In this document: positions 1 through 6,826 of the stretch, piece after piece
Position numbering within the stretch: position 1 is the first letter of the stretch
Layout: each line of letters starts with the position of its first letter
DNA from: Bacteroidales bacterium
Lineage (GTDB): Bacteria > Bacteroidota > Bacteroidia > Bacteroidales > UBA1715
Direction of reading: 5' to 3'
Length of the DNA: 7,787 nt
NCBI GenBank assembly: GCA_017618935.1
Contig: JAFZTG010000037.1
Location: 1-7,787 of the forward strand
Position numbers and translations under genes: made by a program
The notes under the pieces: model-generated
What the model saw: only the letters and a program-made list of their open reading frames with translations
Database searches by the model: none
Told to the model about the DNA's origin: nothing

Positions 1-319
1 GCAGTAGGTCGTTCTATCGCTCCCGAAAGGGGGAGGAAAGTCCGGACAACAAAGAGCATTGTACCTGTTGAAAAGACAGATGTGCGTGAGCGTATGGTAT
101 GGCAGAAGAAAATGACCGCCAGAGCAATCTGGTAAGGGTGAGAAGGCGGTGTAAGAGACCACCATTGTGCGGAGCGATTCGTGCAGATGTGCCACCGACA
201 AGTTGCAAGACCATGTAAACCGACGTTTGAGGGCTGCTCGTCCGAGTCGGAGGGTAGGTTGCGTTAGATAAATGATAGAATCCTGCAAAGGAACAGAATC
301 TGGCTTATAGACTTACTGC
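1..319 (+). ncRNA. rnpB: RNase P RNA (bacterial type A), near-complete
   Basis: Catalytic RNA of ribonuclease P, which removes the 5' leader from precursor tRNAs together with the RnpA protein. Visible hallmarks are the conserved 5' P4 strand GAGGAAAGTCCGGAC at 33-47 and its 3' partner ACAGAATCTGGCTTA at 293-307. The P11/P12 region is GGGTGAGAAGG followed by GGTGTAAGAG with a closing ACC-CC arm (about 136-163). A GTAAACCGACG block lies near 215, and AGGGTAGGTTGCG followed by AGATAAATGATAG precedes the 3' P4 strand. Bases 1-10 pair with 310-319 over ten positions, one of them a G-U wobble, forming P1; the molecule therefore seems to start at or within a few bases of the window edge. The length of about 319 nt is a little short for type A but plausible. 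A run of six T (320-325) follows P1. It is convergent with rimM, whose stop codon begins at 326 on the minus strand. Confidence 0.96.
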
Positions 320-323
320 TTTT

Positions 324-854
324 TTATTCTAAAATTCCGTCGGGGATATTCAATATAAGTTTTTTCTCTGTCTCGTCACATTCCTTGATGAGGTCGTCGG
401 CTAACGGAAGCAGTACGGAATTTCCGTCGGTTTTCTTCACGTCAAGAACAATGTTCATTGAATAGGTTATCACTTCTTGTATGATGCCGATTACATTTTT
501 TGTTGTTGCATCAATAACCGTAAATCCTTCTAAGTTAAGTTGTTTTGAGTCTTCTTCAAGAGAGCAGTTCTCTGCTTCGAGATATAGTTTCGTTCCTGTG
601 TACAATTCAGCTTTCTCCATTGTTTTTATGTCTTCAAACTGAATGAAAACAGAATTGTTTTTGAAAGTGACTGTTTGTACGAAAAACGGCACTAATCGTT
701 CTTGCAAACAGAAAAACAGATAGGGTACATCTTTAAAATCATCAATGTTGACATTTTTAATGTTTACAAGGACCTCGCCTTCTTTACCATGAGGTCGTGC
801 AATTGTGCCGACTTCAATACATTGTGAAATAGTTGGAATGTGATGTATGTTCAT
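324..854 (-). CDS. rimM: Ribosome maturation factor RimM (16S rRNA processing protein)
   Basis: A 176-residue cytoplasmic 30S assembly factor, the usual RimM length. In the family, RimM binds ribosomal protein S19 and helps mature the 16S 3' domain (head). The N-terminal RimM barrel (about residues 12-95) opens with the signature VGTIARPHGKEGEV at 15-28. A PRC-barrel-like C-terminal domain (about 105-176) contains LEGFTVID, an IGIIQEV strand, and the family's terminal block LPLADDLIKECD (149-160) followed by LNIPDGILE. The ATG at 854 is the only start giving the whole N-domain. It lies 12 nt after the stop of the BASS transporter gene, so the two are probably cotranscribed; no promoter is apparent in the gap. 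The stop codon lies only 4 nt beyond the 3' end of rnpB on the opposite strand, and no terminator is visible between them. Assignment is secure. Confidence 0.95.
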   Translation of the reverse strand: MNIHHIPTISQCIEVGTIARPHGKEGEVLVNIKNVNIDDFKDVPYLFFCLQERLVPFFVQTVTFKNNSVFIQFEDIKTMEKAELYTGTKLYLEAENCSLEEDSKQLNLEGFTVIDATTKNVIGIIQEVITYSMNIVLDVKKTDGNSVLLPLADDLIKECDETEKKLILNIPDGILE

Positions 855-866
855 AGAGTCTTTTAA

Positions 867-1814
867 TTATGAAAGAGAAGTGGAGGATTCGTTTTGTATG
901 TTCCGATTATATATTCGTGCCAACACGGCCCCGGCTATGTTGTGCCATACACTAAACACCGCTCCGGGAACTGTGGCTGCCTGCAAAGCAGAAAAATGTT
1001 GCTGTGCCAGCGAACATGCCAATCCCGAGTTTTGCATACCGACTTCTATGGAAATCGCCACTGATTTATTAAACGGCAGATGCAATAACTTGCCGATAAA
1101 AAATCCTAATGCAAATCCGCAAACGTTGTGTAACGCCACAACCAATAAAACTAAGAGTCCCACTTGTTTCAACTGATGTGCGTTTGCAGAAACTACCGCG
1201 CCCACAATCAATGCAATCACTATGGTTGACAAGGCAGGCAGTATTTCATTGATTCTTTTTGTGAAATTGGGAAACAGCATTTGTATGCCGAAGCCAATCA
1301 CAATAGGAACTATCACTACTTGAACAATTGACAAAAACATATTCGCAATGTCAACTTCAACGAATGTTCCCGCCAGCAACCAGCATACCACAGGGGTGAG
1401 TAGGGGAGCAAGTAACGTGGACACAGCCGTCATACCTACCGATAACGCCAAATCGCCTTTTGCCAGATACGTTATCACATTCGACGCCGTTCCACCTGGA
1501 CAACAGCCCACCAATATTACTCCGACGGCAATTTCTTGGGGCAAGTTGAAAATTTTTGTCAGCAGAAACGCCAATAACGGCATTATGGTAAATTGGGCAA
1601 TGCAGCCAATAATGACGTTTTTCGGTCGGGAAAACACGATTTTGAAATCGCTTGGTTTCAACGTGATGCCCATACACAACATAATGATGCCTAACATCCA
1701 ATTGATGTAACTCGTATGCACCCATGAAAACGAAACAGGTTCAATCAACGAAACTATGGCGACCAACAATACGATGACTGCCATATATTTTTTTATGAAA
1801 TTAATGATTTTCAT
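867..1814 (-). CDS. Bile acid:sodium symporter (BASS) family transporter
   Basis: A 315-residue inner-membrane protein made of about nine to ten hydrophobic helices (for example residues 11-29, 38-54, 67-88, 122-150, 157-181, 192-212, 215-240 and 275-300), as in the BASS/SBF fold. Two family hallmarks are present: GCCPGGTASNV at 103-113, in the first discontinuous core helix region, and EVGMQNSGLA at 257-266, in the second, inverted-repeat half. In characterised members these segments bind Na+ and line the substrate site. The family moves bile acids, pantoate, pyruvate or other organic anions, and substrate cannot be read from sequence; a general organic-anion:Na+ symporter is the safest name. 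The start ATG at 1814 gives the short positively charged N-terminus usual for the family. It has a TATTTTTG -7 element upstream (1839-1846) and is followed by rimM after 12 nt. Confidence 0.93.
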   Translation of the reverse strand: MKIINFIKKYMAVIVLLVAIVSLIEPVSFSWVHTSYINWMLGIIMLCMGITLKPSDFKIVFSRPKNVIIGCIAQFTIMPLLAFLLTKIFNLPQEIAVGVILVGCCPGGTASNVITYLAKGDLALSVGMTAVSTLLAPLLTPVVCWLLAGTFVEVDIANMFLSIVQVVIVPIVIGFGIQMLFPNFTKRINEILPALSTIVIALIVGAVVSANAHQLKQVGLLVLLVVALHNVCGFALGFFIGKLLHLPFNKSVAISIEVGMQNSGLACSLAQQHFSALQAATVPGAVFSVWHNIAGAVLARIYNRNIQNESSTSLS

Positions 1815-1838
1815 CGTTTTACTTCTATTTTGTCAATG

Positions 1839-1846
1839 CAAAAATA
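1839..1846 (-). promoter_or_regulatory. Candidate -7 promoter element for the BASS-rimM transcript
   Basis: On the minus strand this reads TATTTTTG, matching the Bacteroidota -7 consensus TAnnTTTG. It lies 24 nt upstream of the BASS ATG, so transcription would start roughly 18 nt before the gene. No good TTTG -33 box sits 19-21 nt further upstream. It is embedded in a 13-mer, TTTTGTATTTTTG (1839-1851), identical to the one before ahcY. Confidence 0.5.
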
Positions 1847-1974
1847 CAAAAAGTTATTAAGAATAAATTACTGCACGTCGCATCGCTATCGGAAATAAAA
1901 CAAAATGAGATTTTCTTACGAAAAAACGGCTTGCTAAGACCGACTATCAGGTTGCAGTGAATAAGAGGGGATAA

Positions 1975-2006
1975 AAAAACGCAATACTTTTCAGCATTGC
2001 GTTTTT
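1975..2006 (-). terminator. Intrinsic terminator downstream of ahcY
   Basis: A perfect 11-bp stem pairs AAAAACGCAAT (1975-1985) with ATTGCGTTTTT (1996-2006) around a 10-nt loop. Read on the minus strand, it begins 19 nt after the ahcY stop codon and its 3' arm runs into seven T (complement of 1973-1979). It is the clearest terminator in the window. It separates ahcY from the BASS-rimM unit, which supports independent transcription of the two. The symmetrical A/T tails could also stop plus-strand transcription, but no plus-strand gene feeds into it. Confidence 0.9.
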
Positions 2007-2025
2007 ATAATATAATTTACAATGA

Positions 2026-3459
2026 TTAGTACTTGTAAATATCTGATTTATAAGGACCTTCAACAGGCACTCCAAGATATTTCGCTTGCTTTTCGGTAAG
2101 TTTTGTTAGTTTAACACCAAGTTTGTCGAGGTGAAGACGGGCAACCTTCTCGTCGAGTTTCTTCGGCAAAGTGTAAACTTTTGTCTCGTAATTCTTGTTG
2201 TTGGTGAACAACTCGATTTGTGCCAATGTCTGGTTTGTGAACGAAGCCGACATTACAAAACTTGGATGTCCTGTTGCACAGCCGAGGTTCAGCAAACGGC
2301 CTTCTGCCAAAATCAACACACTGTGACCGTCGGGGAATGTCCATTGGTCATATTGTGGTTTGATGTTTTTCTTCTTGATTCCTGGTATTTTTGCCAACTC
2401 AGCCATCTGGATTTCGTTGTCGAAGTGGCCGATGTTGCCCACAATCGCCATATTTTTCATTTTGCTCATGTGTTCAGCCGTAATAATGTCGCAGTCACCG
2501 GTGGTGGTAACATAAATGTCACCATATTCCAACGTGTCTTCAACCGTCAACACTTGATAGCCTTCCATTGATGCCTGCAAAGCGCAGATTGGGTCAATTT
2601 CCGTCACAATCACACGTGCACCTTGTCCGCGAAGCGATTGGGCGCAACCCTTACCAACGTCACCGTAGCCGCAGACAACGGCAACCTTGCCAGCCAACAT
2701 CACGTCGGAGGCACGCATAATACCGTCGGTCAACGAGTGGCGGCAACCATACAAGTTGTCGAATTTCGATTTTGTAACAGAATCGTTCACGTTGATGGCA
2801 GGGAAAGGAAGAATACCTTGCTCAGCCATTTGGTACAAGCGGTGAACGCCAGTTGTTGTTTCTTCGGAAACGCCTATGATGTTTTTCTTTTTGTTTGTCC
2901 AGAATTGAGGATCTTGTTTCATCGTTTCGCGACACATATCCAAAATCACGCCCCATTCCTCTGAATCAGTATCAGGATTGAAATCAGGAACCTTGCCTTC
3001 AGCCTCAAATTGAGAACCACGAACCACGATTAACGTAGCGTCGCCACCATCGTCAAGTATCATTGTGGGACCAGTTCCGTCAGGCCACGTAAGGGCTTTT
3101 TTCGTACATTCCCAGTATTCTTTCAACGTTTCGCCTTTCCATGCAAATACGGGAGTTCCCTGTGGATTGTCGATTGTTCCGTTCTTGCCCACGACAACTG
3201 CTGCTGCTGCATGGTCTTGGGTAGAGAAAATGTTGCACGAAGCCCAACGCACGTCAGCACCGAGTTCCACCAATGTCTCAATTAGAATTGCCGTCTGTAC
3301 GGTCATGTGCAACGAGCCACTGATTTTTGCACCAGCAAGCGGTTTCTTACCTTTATATTCAGCACGGAGAGCCATCAGCCCCGGCATTTCAATCTCCGCC
3401 AAATCAAGTTCCTTACGTCCCCATTCGGCCAATTTTATGTCTGCTACTTTGTAATCCAT
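2026..3459 (-). CDS. ahcY: S-adenosyl-L-homocysteine hydrolase (adenosylhomocysteinase)
   Basis: Cytosolic NAD+-dependent enzyme that splits S-adenosylhomocysteine into homocysteine and adenosine, relieving product inhibition of methyltransferases. The 477-residue protein is the long bacterial form, with the insert around residues 93-125 ([18 protein letters not shown] and on). Recognised motifs are [14 protein letters not shown] at 74-87, [19 protein letters not shown] at 225-243 (catalytic Lys and Asp region), the Rossmann loop GYGDVGKG at 264-271, [14 protein letters not shown] at 397-410, and a C-terminal tail with K471 and Y475, which in the family reach the NAD of the neighbouring subunit. 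The frame extends upstream to a TTG at 3486, but that codon lies inside the -7 promoter element. The ATG at 3459 starts with [17 protein letters not shown], the conserved family N-terminus, and is preferred. A strong terminator follows the gene. Confidence 0.97.
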   Translation of the reverse strand: MDYKVADIKLAEWGRKELDLAEIEMPGLMALRAEYKGKKPLAGAKISGSLHMTVQTAILIETLVELGADVRWASCNIFSTQDHAAAAVVVGKNGTIDNPQGTPVFAWKGETLKEYWECTKKALTWPDGTGPTMILDDGGDATLIVVRGSQFEAEGKVPDFNPDTDSEEWGVILDMCRETMKQDPQFWTNKKKNIIGVSEETTTGVHRLYQMAEQGILPFPAINVNDSVTKSKFDNLYGCRHSLTDGIMRASDVMLAGKVAVVCGYGDVGKGCAQSLRGQGARVIVTEIDPICALQASMEGYQVLTVEDTLEYGDIYVTTTGDCDIITAEHMSKMKNMAIVGNIGHFDNEIQMAELAKIPGIKKKNIKPQYDQWTFPDGHSVLILAEGRLLNLGCATGHPSFVMSASFTNQTLAQIELFTNNKNYETKVYTLPKKLDEKVARLHLDKLGVKLTKLTEKQAKYLGVPVEGPYKSDIYKY

Positions 3460-3483
3460 TATTATTGTATTTTTTATGACGCA

Positions 3484-3491
3484 CAAAAATA
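3484..3491 (-). promoter_or_regulatory. Candidate -7 promoter element for ahcY
   Basis: Minus-strand TATTTTTG (TAnnTTTG consensus) lies 24 nt upstream of the chosen ahcY ATG, the same spacing as the identical element before the BASS gene. The shared core extends to TTTTGTATTTTTG (3484-3496). A convincing -33 TTTG at the usual 19-21 nt spacing is not seen. Its position inside the open frame upstream of 3459 argues against the TTG at 3486 as a start. Confidence 0.55.
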
Positions 3492-3561
3492 CAAAATTCT
3501 GCCAAATGCTTCTTGAAACGCTGTTTTTATTTAACGAGTCAGAAGCAATTTAAGTGTGCAT

Positions 3562-5733
3562 TTATTTCACAATAATCTGTTTTACGATAATTTGTCCACG
3601 ATTGAACAATTGTAAGACATATACTCCTGTTGGCAATTCCCGTAAATCCAAGTGAACCAGACTTCGGTCGGTTTCCATTGAGAATACACAATTTGACTGT
3701 ATGTCAAAGAGTTTGAGGTTTTTATAATCCGTGTTTTCTGTTTCTATATACAAATCATCATCCGTCGGGTTTGGATATATTTTGATATCAGAGGTTGCCA
3801 AGAGAGAAACAGCGTCAGGTTGCTGATTTTCTGCTTTTTTCGCAACAAACTTTGAAAGTAACCGAATGTAGTTCACCTGATAGCCACAACTTGGCTCGGT
3901 GATTGTCCATGAATTTACAGGCCAACCGTCGTTGAAGTCATGGTAACGTTTTGCAAACGGTTCGTCTTCGGGGAAAATCAGATCTTCTCGGCACAAACTA
4001 TTGTTATATTTAGAACCACAACTTTGATTGTCGCAGCATGAAGCCAAGGTATACGTGTTGATATTTTCGCCACTCACATATCCGTAAGGGCCGCCAATCA
4101 AATATCCAGGAGCGGGACCATACGTTGAGGTAGCAACGTCGTCCCAATCTTCGCTTCCGTTGCAAAACCAGCCATGGTACATTTGATTCACGCTGTTCGA
4201 CGCACCTCGTTCGTTCATATTGGTTAAGTACACCATTGCGAACGGATTTACGCCGTGGATATAGTGAATATAATCCTCGGCGGCTGTCAAAAACTCTTCC
4301 TCGTTGTTTGTAAGTGACTGTTTTGCATACGCATAGTACAAATTACCATACGTGCATTTGTGAGAATTTGAGCCCCAATTGTAGTGACGACAATGGGAAC
4401 GATACGCATCCGTTCCTAACATAGTGCCAAGGTCGTCCTTCGATTTATAAAACCCTTTTTGTAATCCAGTGGAAATGGTTTGCTGAATCGACTTCGAAAC
4501 ATTGTTCATAGTCAGATAACGAAGAAGCATATATTCGTCTTGTTGACGATATTGGTCCATATAATTATACCATTTGGAGAAATCCAATTCTGTATAATGA
4601 GATTCAAAAACAGACAAATAAGATTCTTTACCCGTCATTTCATACAAATACAAAGATGCATTCAAACGTTGAACTAATCTTACCGATGTTCCACCTTCTT
4701 GTTCGCCAGCAGCCACACCGTTGTCGCTATTTCTAAACTCGACGCTTGGATTCGCTTCTGCCCAGTTCCATGCTTTTTCGGCGGCTATTTTCAGCGTATT
4801 CGCATAACTTTGGTTGAAATCCTTATAAACAATATAACCTATGGCAAATGCTTTGGCGGCAGCGTAAGACGCATTTGTCGTCGCTGGTCCGTAGAATGTC
4901 TGATGGTCGCACGACGAAGGGGGGGAAGCACCGTCTAAATCATCTACACAAAGTACGGAACCGTCGTCTTCCTGCATGCGAAGAATCCAGTCAAGTTCCC
5001 ACTTGACCTCGTCTAATAAATCAGGGATACCGTTTCCTGATTCAGGGATATTATAATCATCGGTCCAAACGTCGGGATTTTCTCTATACGCATTCAAAAG
5101 ATTTTCAACATAATTACAGCCCCATACCGTGTATTTGTTCATGTCGCCGGCATCGTACCAACCACCGCGTAAGTCACGTTGCGTGGAAGAATTGTCTTTG
5201 TCGTTCCACAAGCGACACTCGCCATCTTGCAAAGAGCCAATGTGACTTGCCTCATCGCTCCACGCCTCGCCAGCATATTTTGCATCTTTATCGCAACCGG
5301 CACGTTGGTAAAACAACATTCGCACAGCGTCTTTCAACACCGAATTATATACATCCTCGGCAATGCGAAACGAGTAGGAACGAACTTGCTTTTCCACGTC
5401 ATAAATATAATAAGTACCATCGGAGGTAACGTCAGAAAAATCGAACCACCACACTTCATCGCCGTATGCCATATCGTCGTCGCCCGACGTGAAATGTGTT
5501 ATGTTGCCTTCAAACACACTTGTTTTGGTGCTTGCGTTCACAACTTGATATGTGTTCCCCGGAGTGAAAGACTGGCTTTTGTCGTAGCCGGCTTTAGGAT
5601 TTCGGATAACCGCCACTTTCTTGTCTTGTGGTCGGTAACCAAATTGGTCGGTGACGATGAATTTCGTGATTTCTTGAGAAAAAAGGTTTGTCGTAATTGT
5701 CCAACAAAAAACAATGAGGAAAAATCTTTTCAT
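3562..5733 (-). CDS. Secreted glycoside hydrolase family 9 (cellulase/endoglucanase type) with T9SS sorting tail
   Basis: A 723-residue exported enzyme expected to cut beta-1,4-glucan or a related beta-glucan. A Sec signal peptide (about 1-20, ending LFSQ) is followed by a cellulase N-terminal Ig-like domain (about 22-125, with VTDQFGYRPQDKKVAV). The GH9 (alpha/alpha)6 barrel spans about 130-630. GGWYDAGDMNKY carries the paired Asp D194 and D197 (catalytic base region). HGVNPF is at 493-498, PGYLIGGPYGY near 542-552, and TEPSCGYQVNYIRLLSKF carries the probable acid E613. No carbohydrate-binding module is recognisable. The last 75 residues are a type A Por/T9SS tail beginning IKIYPNPT (from 651) and ending in GVYVLQLF and Lys-rich strands. 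The frame runs open to 5808, but that extension overlaps the upstream gene and lacks a signal peptide at its front; the ATG at 5733 is preferred. The gene starts 19 nt after the metallopeptidase stop. No clear terminator lies before the ahcY promoter. Exact substrate is unknown. Confidence 0.94.
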   Translation of the reverse strand: MKRFFLIVFCWTITTNLFSQEITKFIVTDQFGYRPQDKKVAVIRNPKAGYDKSQSFTPGNTYQVVNASTKTSVFEGNITHFTSGDDDMAYGDEVWWFDFSDVTSDGTYYIYDVEKQVRSYSFRIAEDVYNSVLKDAVRMLFYQRAGCDKDAKYAGEAWSDEASHIGSLQDGECRLWNDKDNSSTQRDLRGGWYDAGDMNKYTVWGCNYVENLLNAYRENPDVWTDDYNIPESGNGIPDLLDEVKWELDWILRMQEDDGSVLCVDDLDGASPPSSCDHQTFYGPATTNASYAAAKAFAIGYIVYKDFNQSYANTLKIAAEKAWNWAEANPSVEFRNSDNGVAAGEQEGGTSVRLVQRLNASLYLYEMTGKESYLSVFESHYTELDFSKWYNYMDQYRQQDEYMLLRYLTMNNVSKSIQQTISTGLQKGFYKSKDDLGTMLGTDAYRSHCRHYNWGSNSHKCTYGNLYYAYAKQSLTNNEEEFLTAAEDYIHYIHGVNPFAMVYLTNMNERGASNSVNQMYHGWFCNGSEDWDDVATSTYGPAPGYLIGGPYGYVSGENINTYTLASCCDNQSCGSKYNNSLCREDLIFPEDEPFAKRYHDFNDGWPVNSWTITEPSCGYQVNYIRLLSKFVAKKAENQQPDAVSLLATSDIKIYPNPTDDDLYIETENTDYKNLKLFDIQSNCVFSMETDRSLVHLDLRELPTGVYVLQLFNRGQIIVKQIIVK

Positions 5734-5752
5734 AGTGCTGATTTTTAATGCA

Positions 5753-6625
5753 TTACAAATCTCTTTCTGGTATTCCGAACGTAGTGACTGACATATCACC
5801 CGTTTCAATTCCTTTCTTTAACCATTTCATACGTTGTTTTGACGTGCCATGTGTGAAACTTTCGGGTTGGCTGTAGCCACGGGCTTTTTCTTGCAGATAG
5901 TTGTCACCGATTTTTTGTGCACAGTCAATGGCTTCTTCAATATCGCCATCTTCGAGCGATTTATATTTTTGGTTGTCGTAGTGAGCCCACACACCGGCAT
6001 AATAGTCGGCGAGCAGTTCCAGACGGACACTGATTTTGTTCGCTTCGGTTTTGCTCACGCGATTCATCTGATTATGTGCTTCGCCAAGAGAGCCCAAGAG
6101 ATTTTCAACGTGGTGTCCCACTTCGTGGGCGATGACGTAGGCATACGAGAAATCACCGTCGGCACCAAGTTGGCTTTTCATTTGGGTAAAAAACGACAAG
6201 TCGATGTACAACTTTTGGTCACCAGAGCAATAGAACGGACCAACCGCTGAGGTTGCCGAGCCACAGGCACTATTGACAGAACCCGAAAACAACACCAAGG
6301 TCGGAGGTGTGTATGTTTTTCCCATTTTTTTGAAAATGGCGCTCCAAACGTCTTCGGTGCCAGCCAAGATTTGACGGGAAAATTTTGCAAGTTCCTCTTC
6401 TTCTTCGGAAAATGTCGTGGAACCTTGCGATGACGGTTGCAACATTTCTGTCCCCGCATTTTGCATCACGTTGGTAACCACATCGGTAAGGTCGCCACCC
6501 GAAAGGAATGTGACAACGGCAATAAGAATAATACCACCAATGCCAAGTCCTGCTTTTGTTCCAGTGGAACGTCCGCCACGGCGGTCTTCCACATTTGTAC
6601 TTTCACGTCGTCCGTTTAATTTCAT
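5753..6625 (-). CDS. YpfJ-type neutral zinc metallopeptidase, membrane-anchored
   Basis: A 290-residue protein of the putative neutral zinc metallopeptidase family (YpfJ-like). It starts with the family's conserved KLNGRRESTNVEDRRG, then has one transmembrane helix (about 26-42) that leaves the catalytic part outside the cytoplasm, if oriented as in the family. A variable, acidic Glu-rich linker (about 70-80) follows. The peptidase domain has CGSATSAVGPFYC (121-133, possible disulfide), the zinc motif HEVGHH (167-172), and RLELLADYYAGVWA (201-214), whose E203 is a likely third ligand. The physiological substrate is unknown for the family. The open frame extends to a GTG at 6676, but that adds residues alien to the family and runs through a promoter-like sequence, so the ATG at 6625 is chosen. 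It is the first gene of a probable pair with the GH9 enzyme 19 nt downstream and is divergent from the lipoprotein gene at 6827. Confidence 0.93.
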   Translation of the reverse strand: MKLNGRRESTNVEDRRGGRSTGTKAGLGIGGIILIAVVTFLSGGDLTDVVTNVMQNAGTEMLQPSSQGSTTFSEEEEELAKFSRQILAGTEDVWSAIFKKMGKTYTPPTLVLFSGSVNSACGSATSAVGPFYCSGDQKLYIDLSFFTQMKSQLGADGDFSYAYVIAHEVGHHVENLLGSLGEAHNQMNRVSKTEANKISVRLELLADYYAGVWAHYDNQKYKSLEDGDIEEAIDCAQKIGDNYLQEKARGYSQPESFTHGTSKQRMKWLKKGIETGDMSVTTFGIPERDL

Positions 6626-6652
6626 TTTTTTAGGATTTACATATTTATTATG

Positions 6653-6660
6653 CAATAATA
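6653..6660 (-). promoter_or_regulatory. Candidate -7 element for the metallopeptidase-GH9 transcript
   Basis: Minus-strand TATTATTG differs by one base from TAnnTTTG. Its flank, TTTTGTATTATTG (6653-6665), differs by one base from the 13-mer in front of both ahcY and the BASS gene. It is 27 nt upstream of the preferred ATG. No good -33 box is seen. It is the only promoter candidate I find for the two-gene unit. Confidence 0.42.
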
Positions 6661-6673
6661 CAAAAAAAGGGAA

Positions 6674-6706
6674 CACGTTTCTCCGTTAATCGGAGTTAAT
6701 GACGTG
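6674..6706. repeat. Nested inverted repeat in the divergent promoter region
   Basis: An inner hairpin CTCCG (6681-6685), loop TTAAT, CGGAG (6691-6695) is flanked by a second complementary pair, CACGT (6674-6678) and ACGTG (6702-6706), with unequal 2- and 6-nt gaps. A TTAAT direct repeat (6686-6690 and 6696-6700) lies within it. It sits just upstream of the metallopeptidase promoter candidate. It could be an operator or simply a chance palindrome; it has no T-tract and is not a terminator for either flanking gene. Confidence 0.4.
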
Positions 6707-6759
6707 AAAATTGTGAGCATATAAGTGATTTTTTATGAAGGAAAGTATTTTCGCATAAA

Positions 6760-6787
6760 TACAAATCTTATATTTGTAAGCAAATAT
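6760..6787. promoter_or_regulatory. Overlapping palindromes on the lipoprotein promoter, possible operator
   Basis: Two perfect dyads share a central half-site. TACAAAT (6760-6766) pairs with ATTTGTA (6772-6778) across 5 nt, and ATATTTG (6770-6776) pairs with CAAATAT (6781-6787) across 4 nt. Both cover the -7 element at 6769-6776, the place expected for a repressor site. The region is very A/T-rich, which raises the chance of such symmetry arising randomly. Confidence 0.4.
6769..6776 (+). promoter_or_regulatory. Candidate -7 promoter element for the PNPOx-like lipoprotein gene
   Basis: TATATTTG matches TAnnTTTG exactly and would start transcription near 6783, giving a leader of about 44 nt before the ATG at 6827. 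The leader is A-rich with no Shine-Dalgarno, as is usual in Bacteroidota. No canonical TTTG -33 box is present at the right spacing. Confidence 0.55.
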
Positions 6788-6826
6788 GTTTGTTTGAACT
6801 AAAAAGAAAGTAATCATAAAAAATGT

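Noticed and set aside
14..214. Minus-strand open frame across the first 200 bases
   Set aside because: The region is RNase P RNA with its conserved core intact; the frame is incidental.
1348..1725. Overlapping open frames of about 120 codons on both strands within the BASS gene
   Set aside because: They lie within the coding region of a recognised transporter and show no family similarity of their own.
1847..1974. Intergenic stretch upstream of the BASS promoter, considered for a riboswitch or small RNA
   Set aside because: It lies upstream of the predicted transcription start, and I see no strong stem-loops or recognisable aptamer; the only solid structure nearby is the ahcY terminator.
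3460..3486. Nine-codon extension of ahcY to a TTG
   Set aside because: The TTG lies within the -7 promoter element, and the family N-terminus begins at the ATG at 3459.
3487..3561. GH9-ahcY gap, considered for an intrinsic terminator of the GH9 gene
   Set aside because: Only short 4-bp complementarities (around AAACAGCGTTT) occur, with no stem plus T-tract; I do not call a terminator there.
4919..4925. Seven-G run (C7 in the GH9 coding strand), considered as a phase-variation tract
   Set aside because: The frame is intact through it, it encodes a normal Ser-Pro-Pro, and seven bases is short for a switching tract; a single such run is weak evidence.
5179..5748. Long plus-strand open frame (189 codons) opposite the GH9 gene
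   Set aside because: It is antisense to the conserved GH9 N-terminal region, has no recognisable domain and no promoter; it is a shadow of the real gene.
5734..5808. 25-codon N-terminal extension of the GH9 frame to an upstream ATG
   Set aside because: It overlaps the end of the metallopeptidase gene, is polar and not signal-like, and would bury the clear signal peptide that begins at the ATG at 5733.
6626..6676. Seventeen-codon extension of the metallopeptidase to a GTG
   Set aside because: It runs through the candidate promoter, and family similarity begins at KLNGRRES right after the ATG at 6625.
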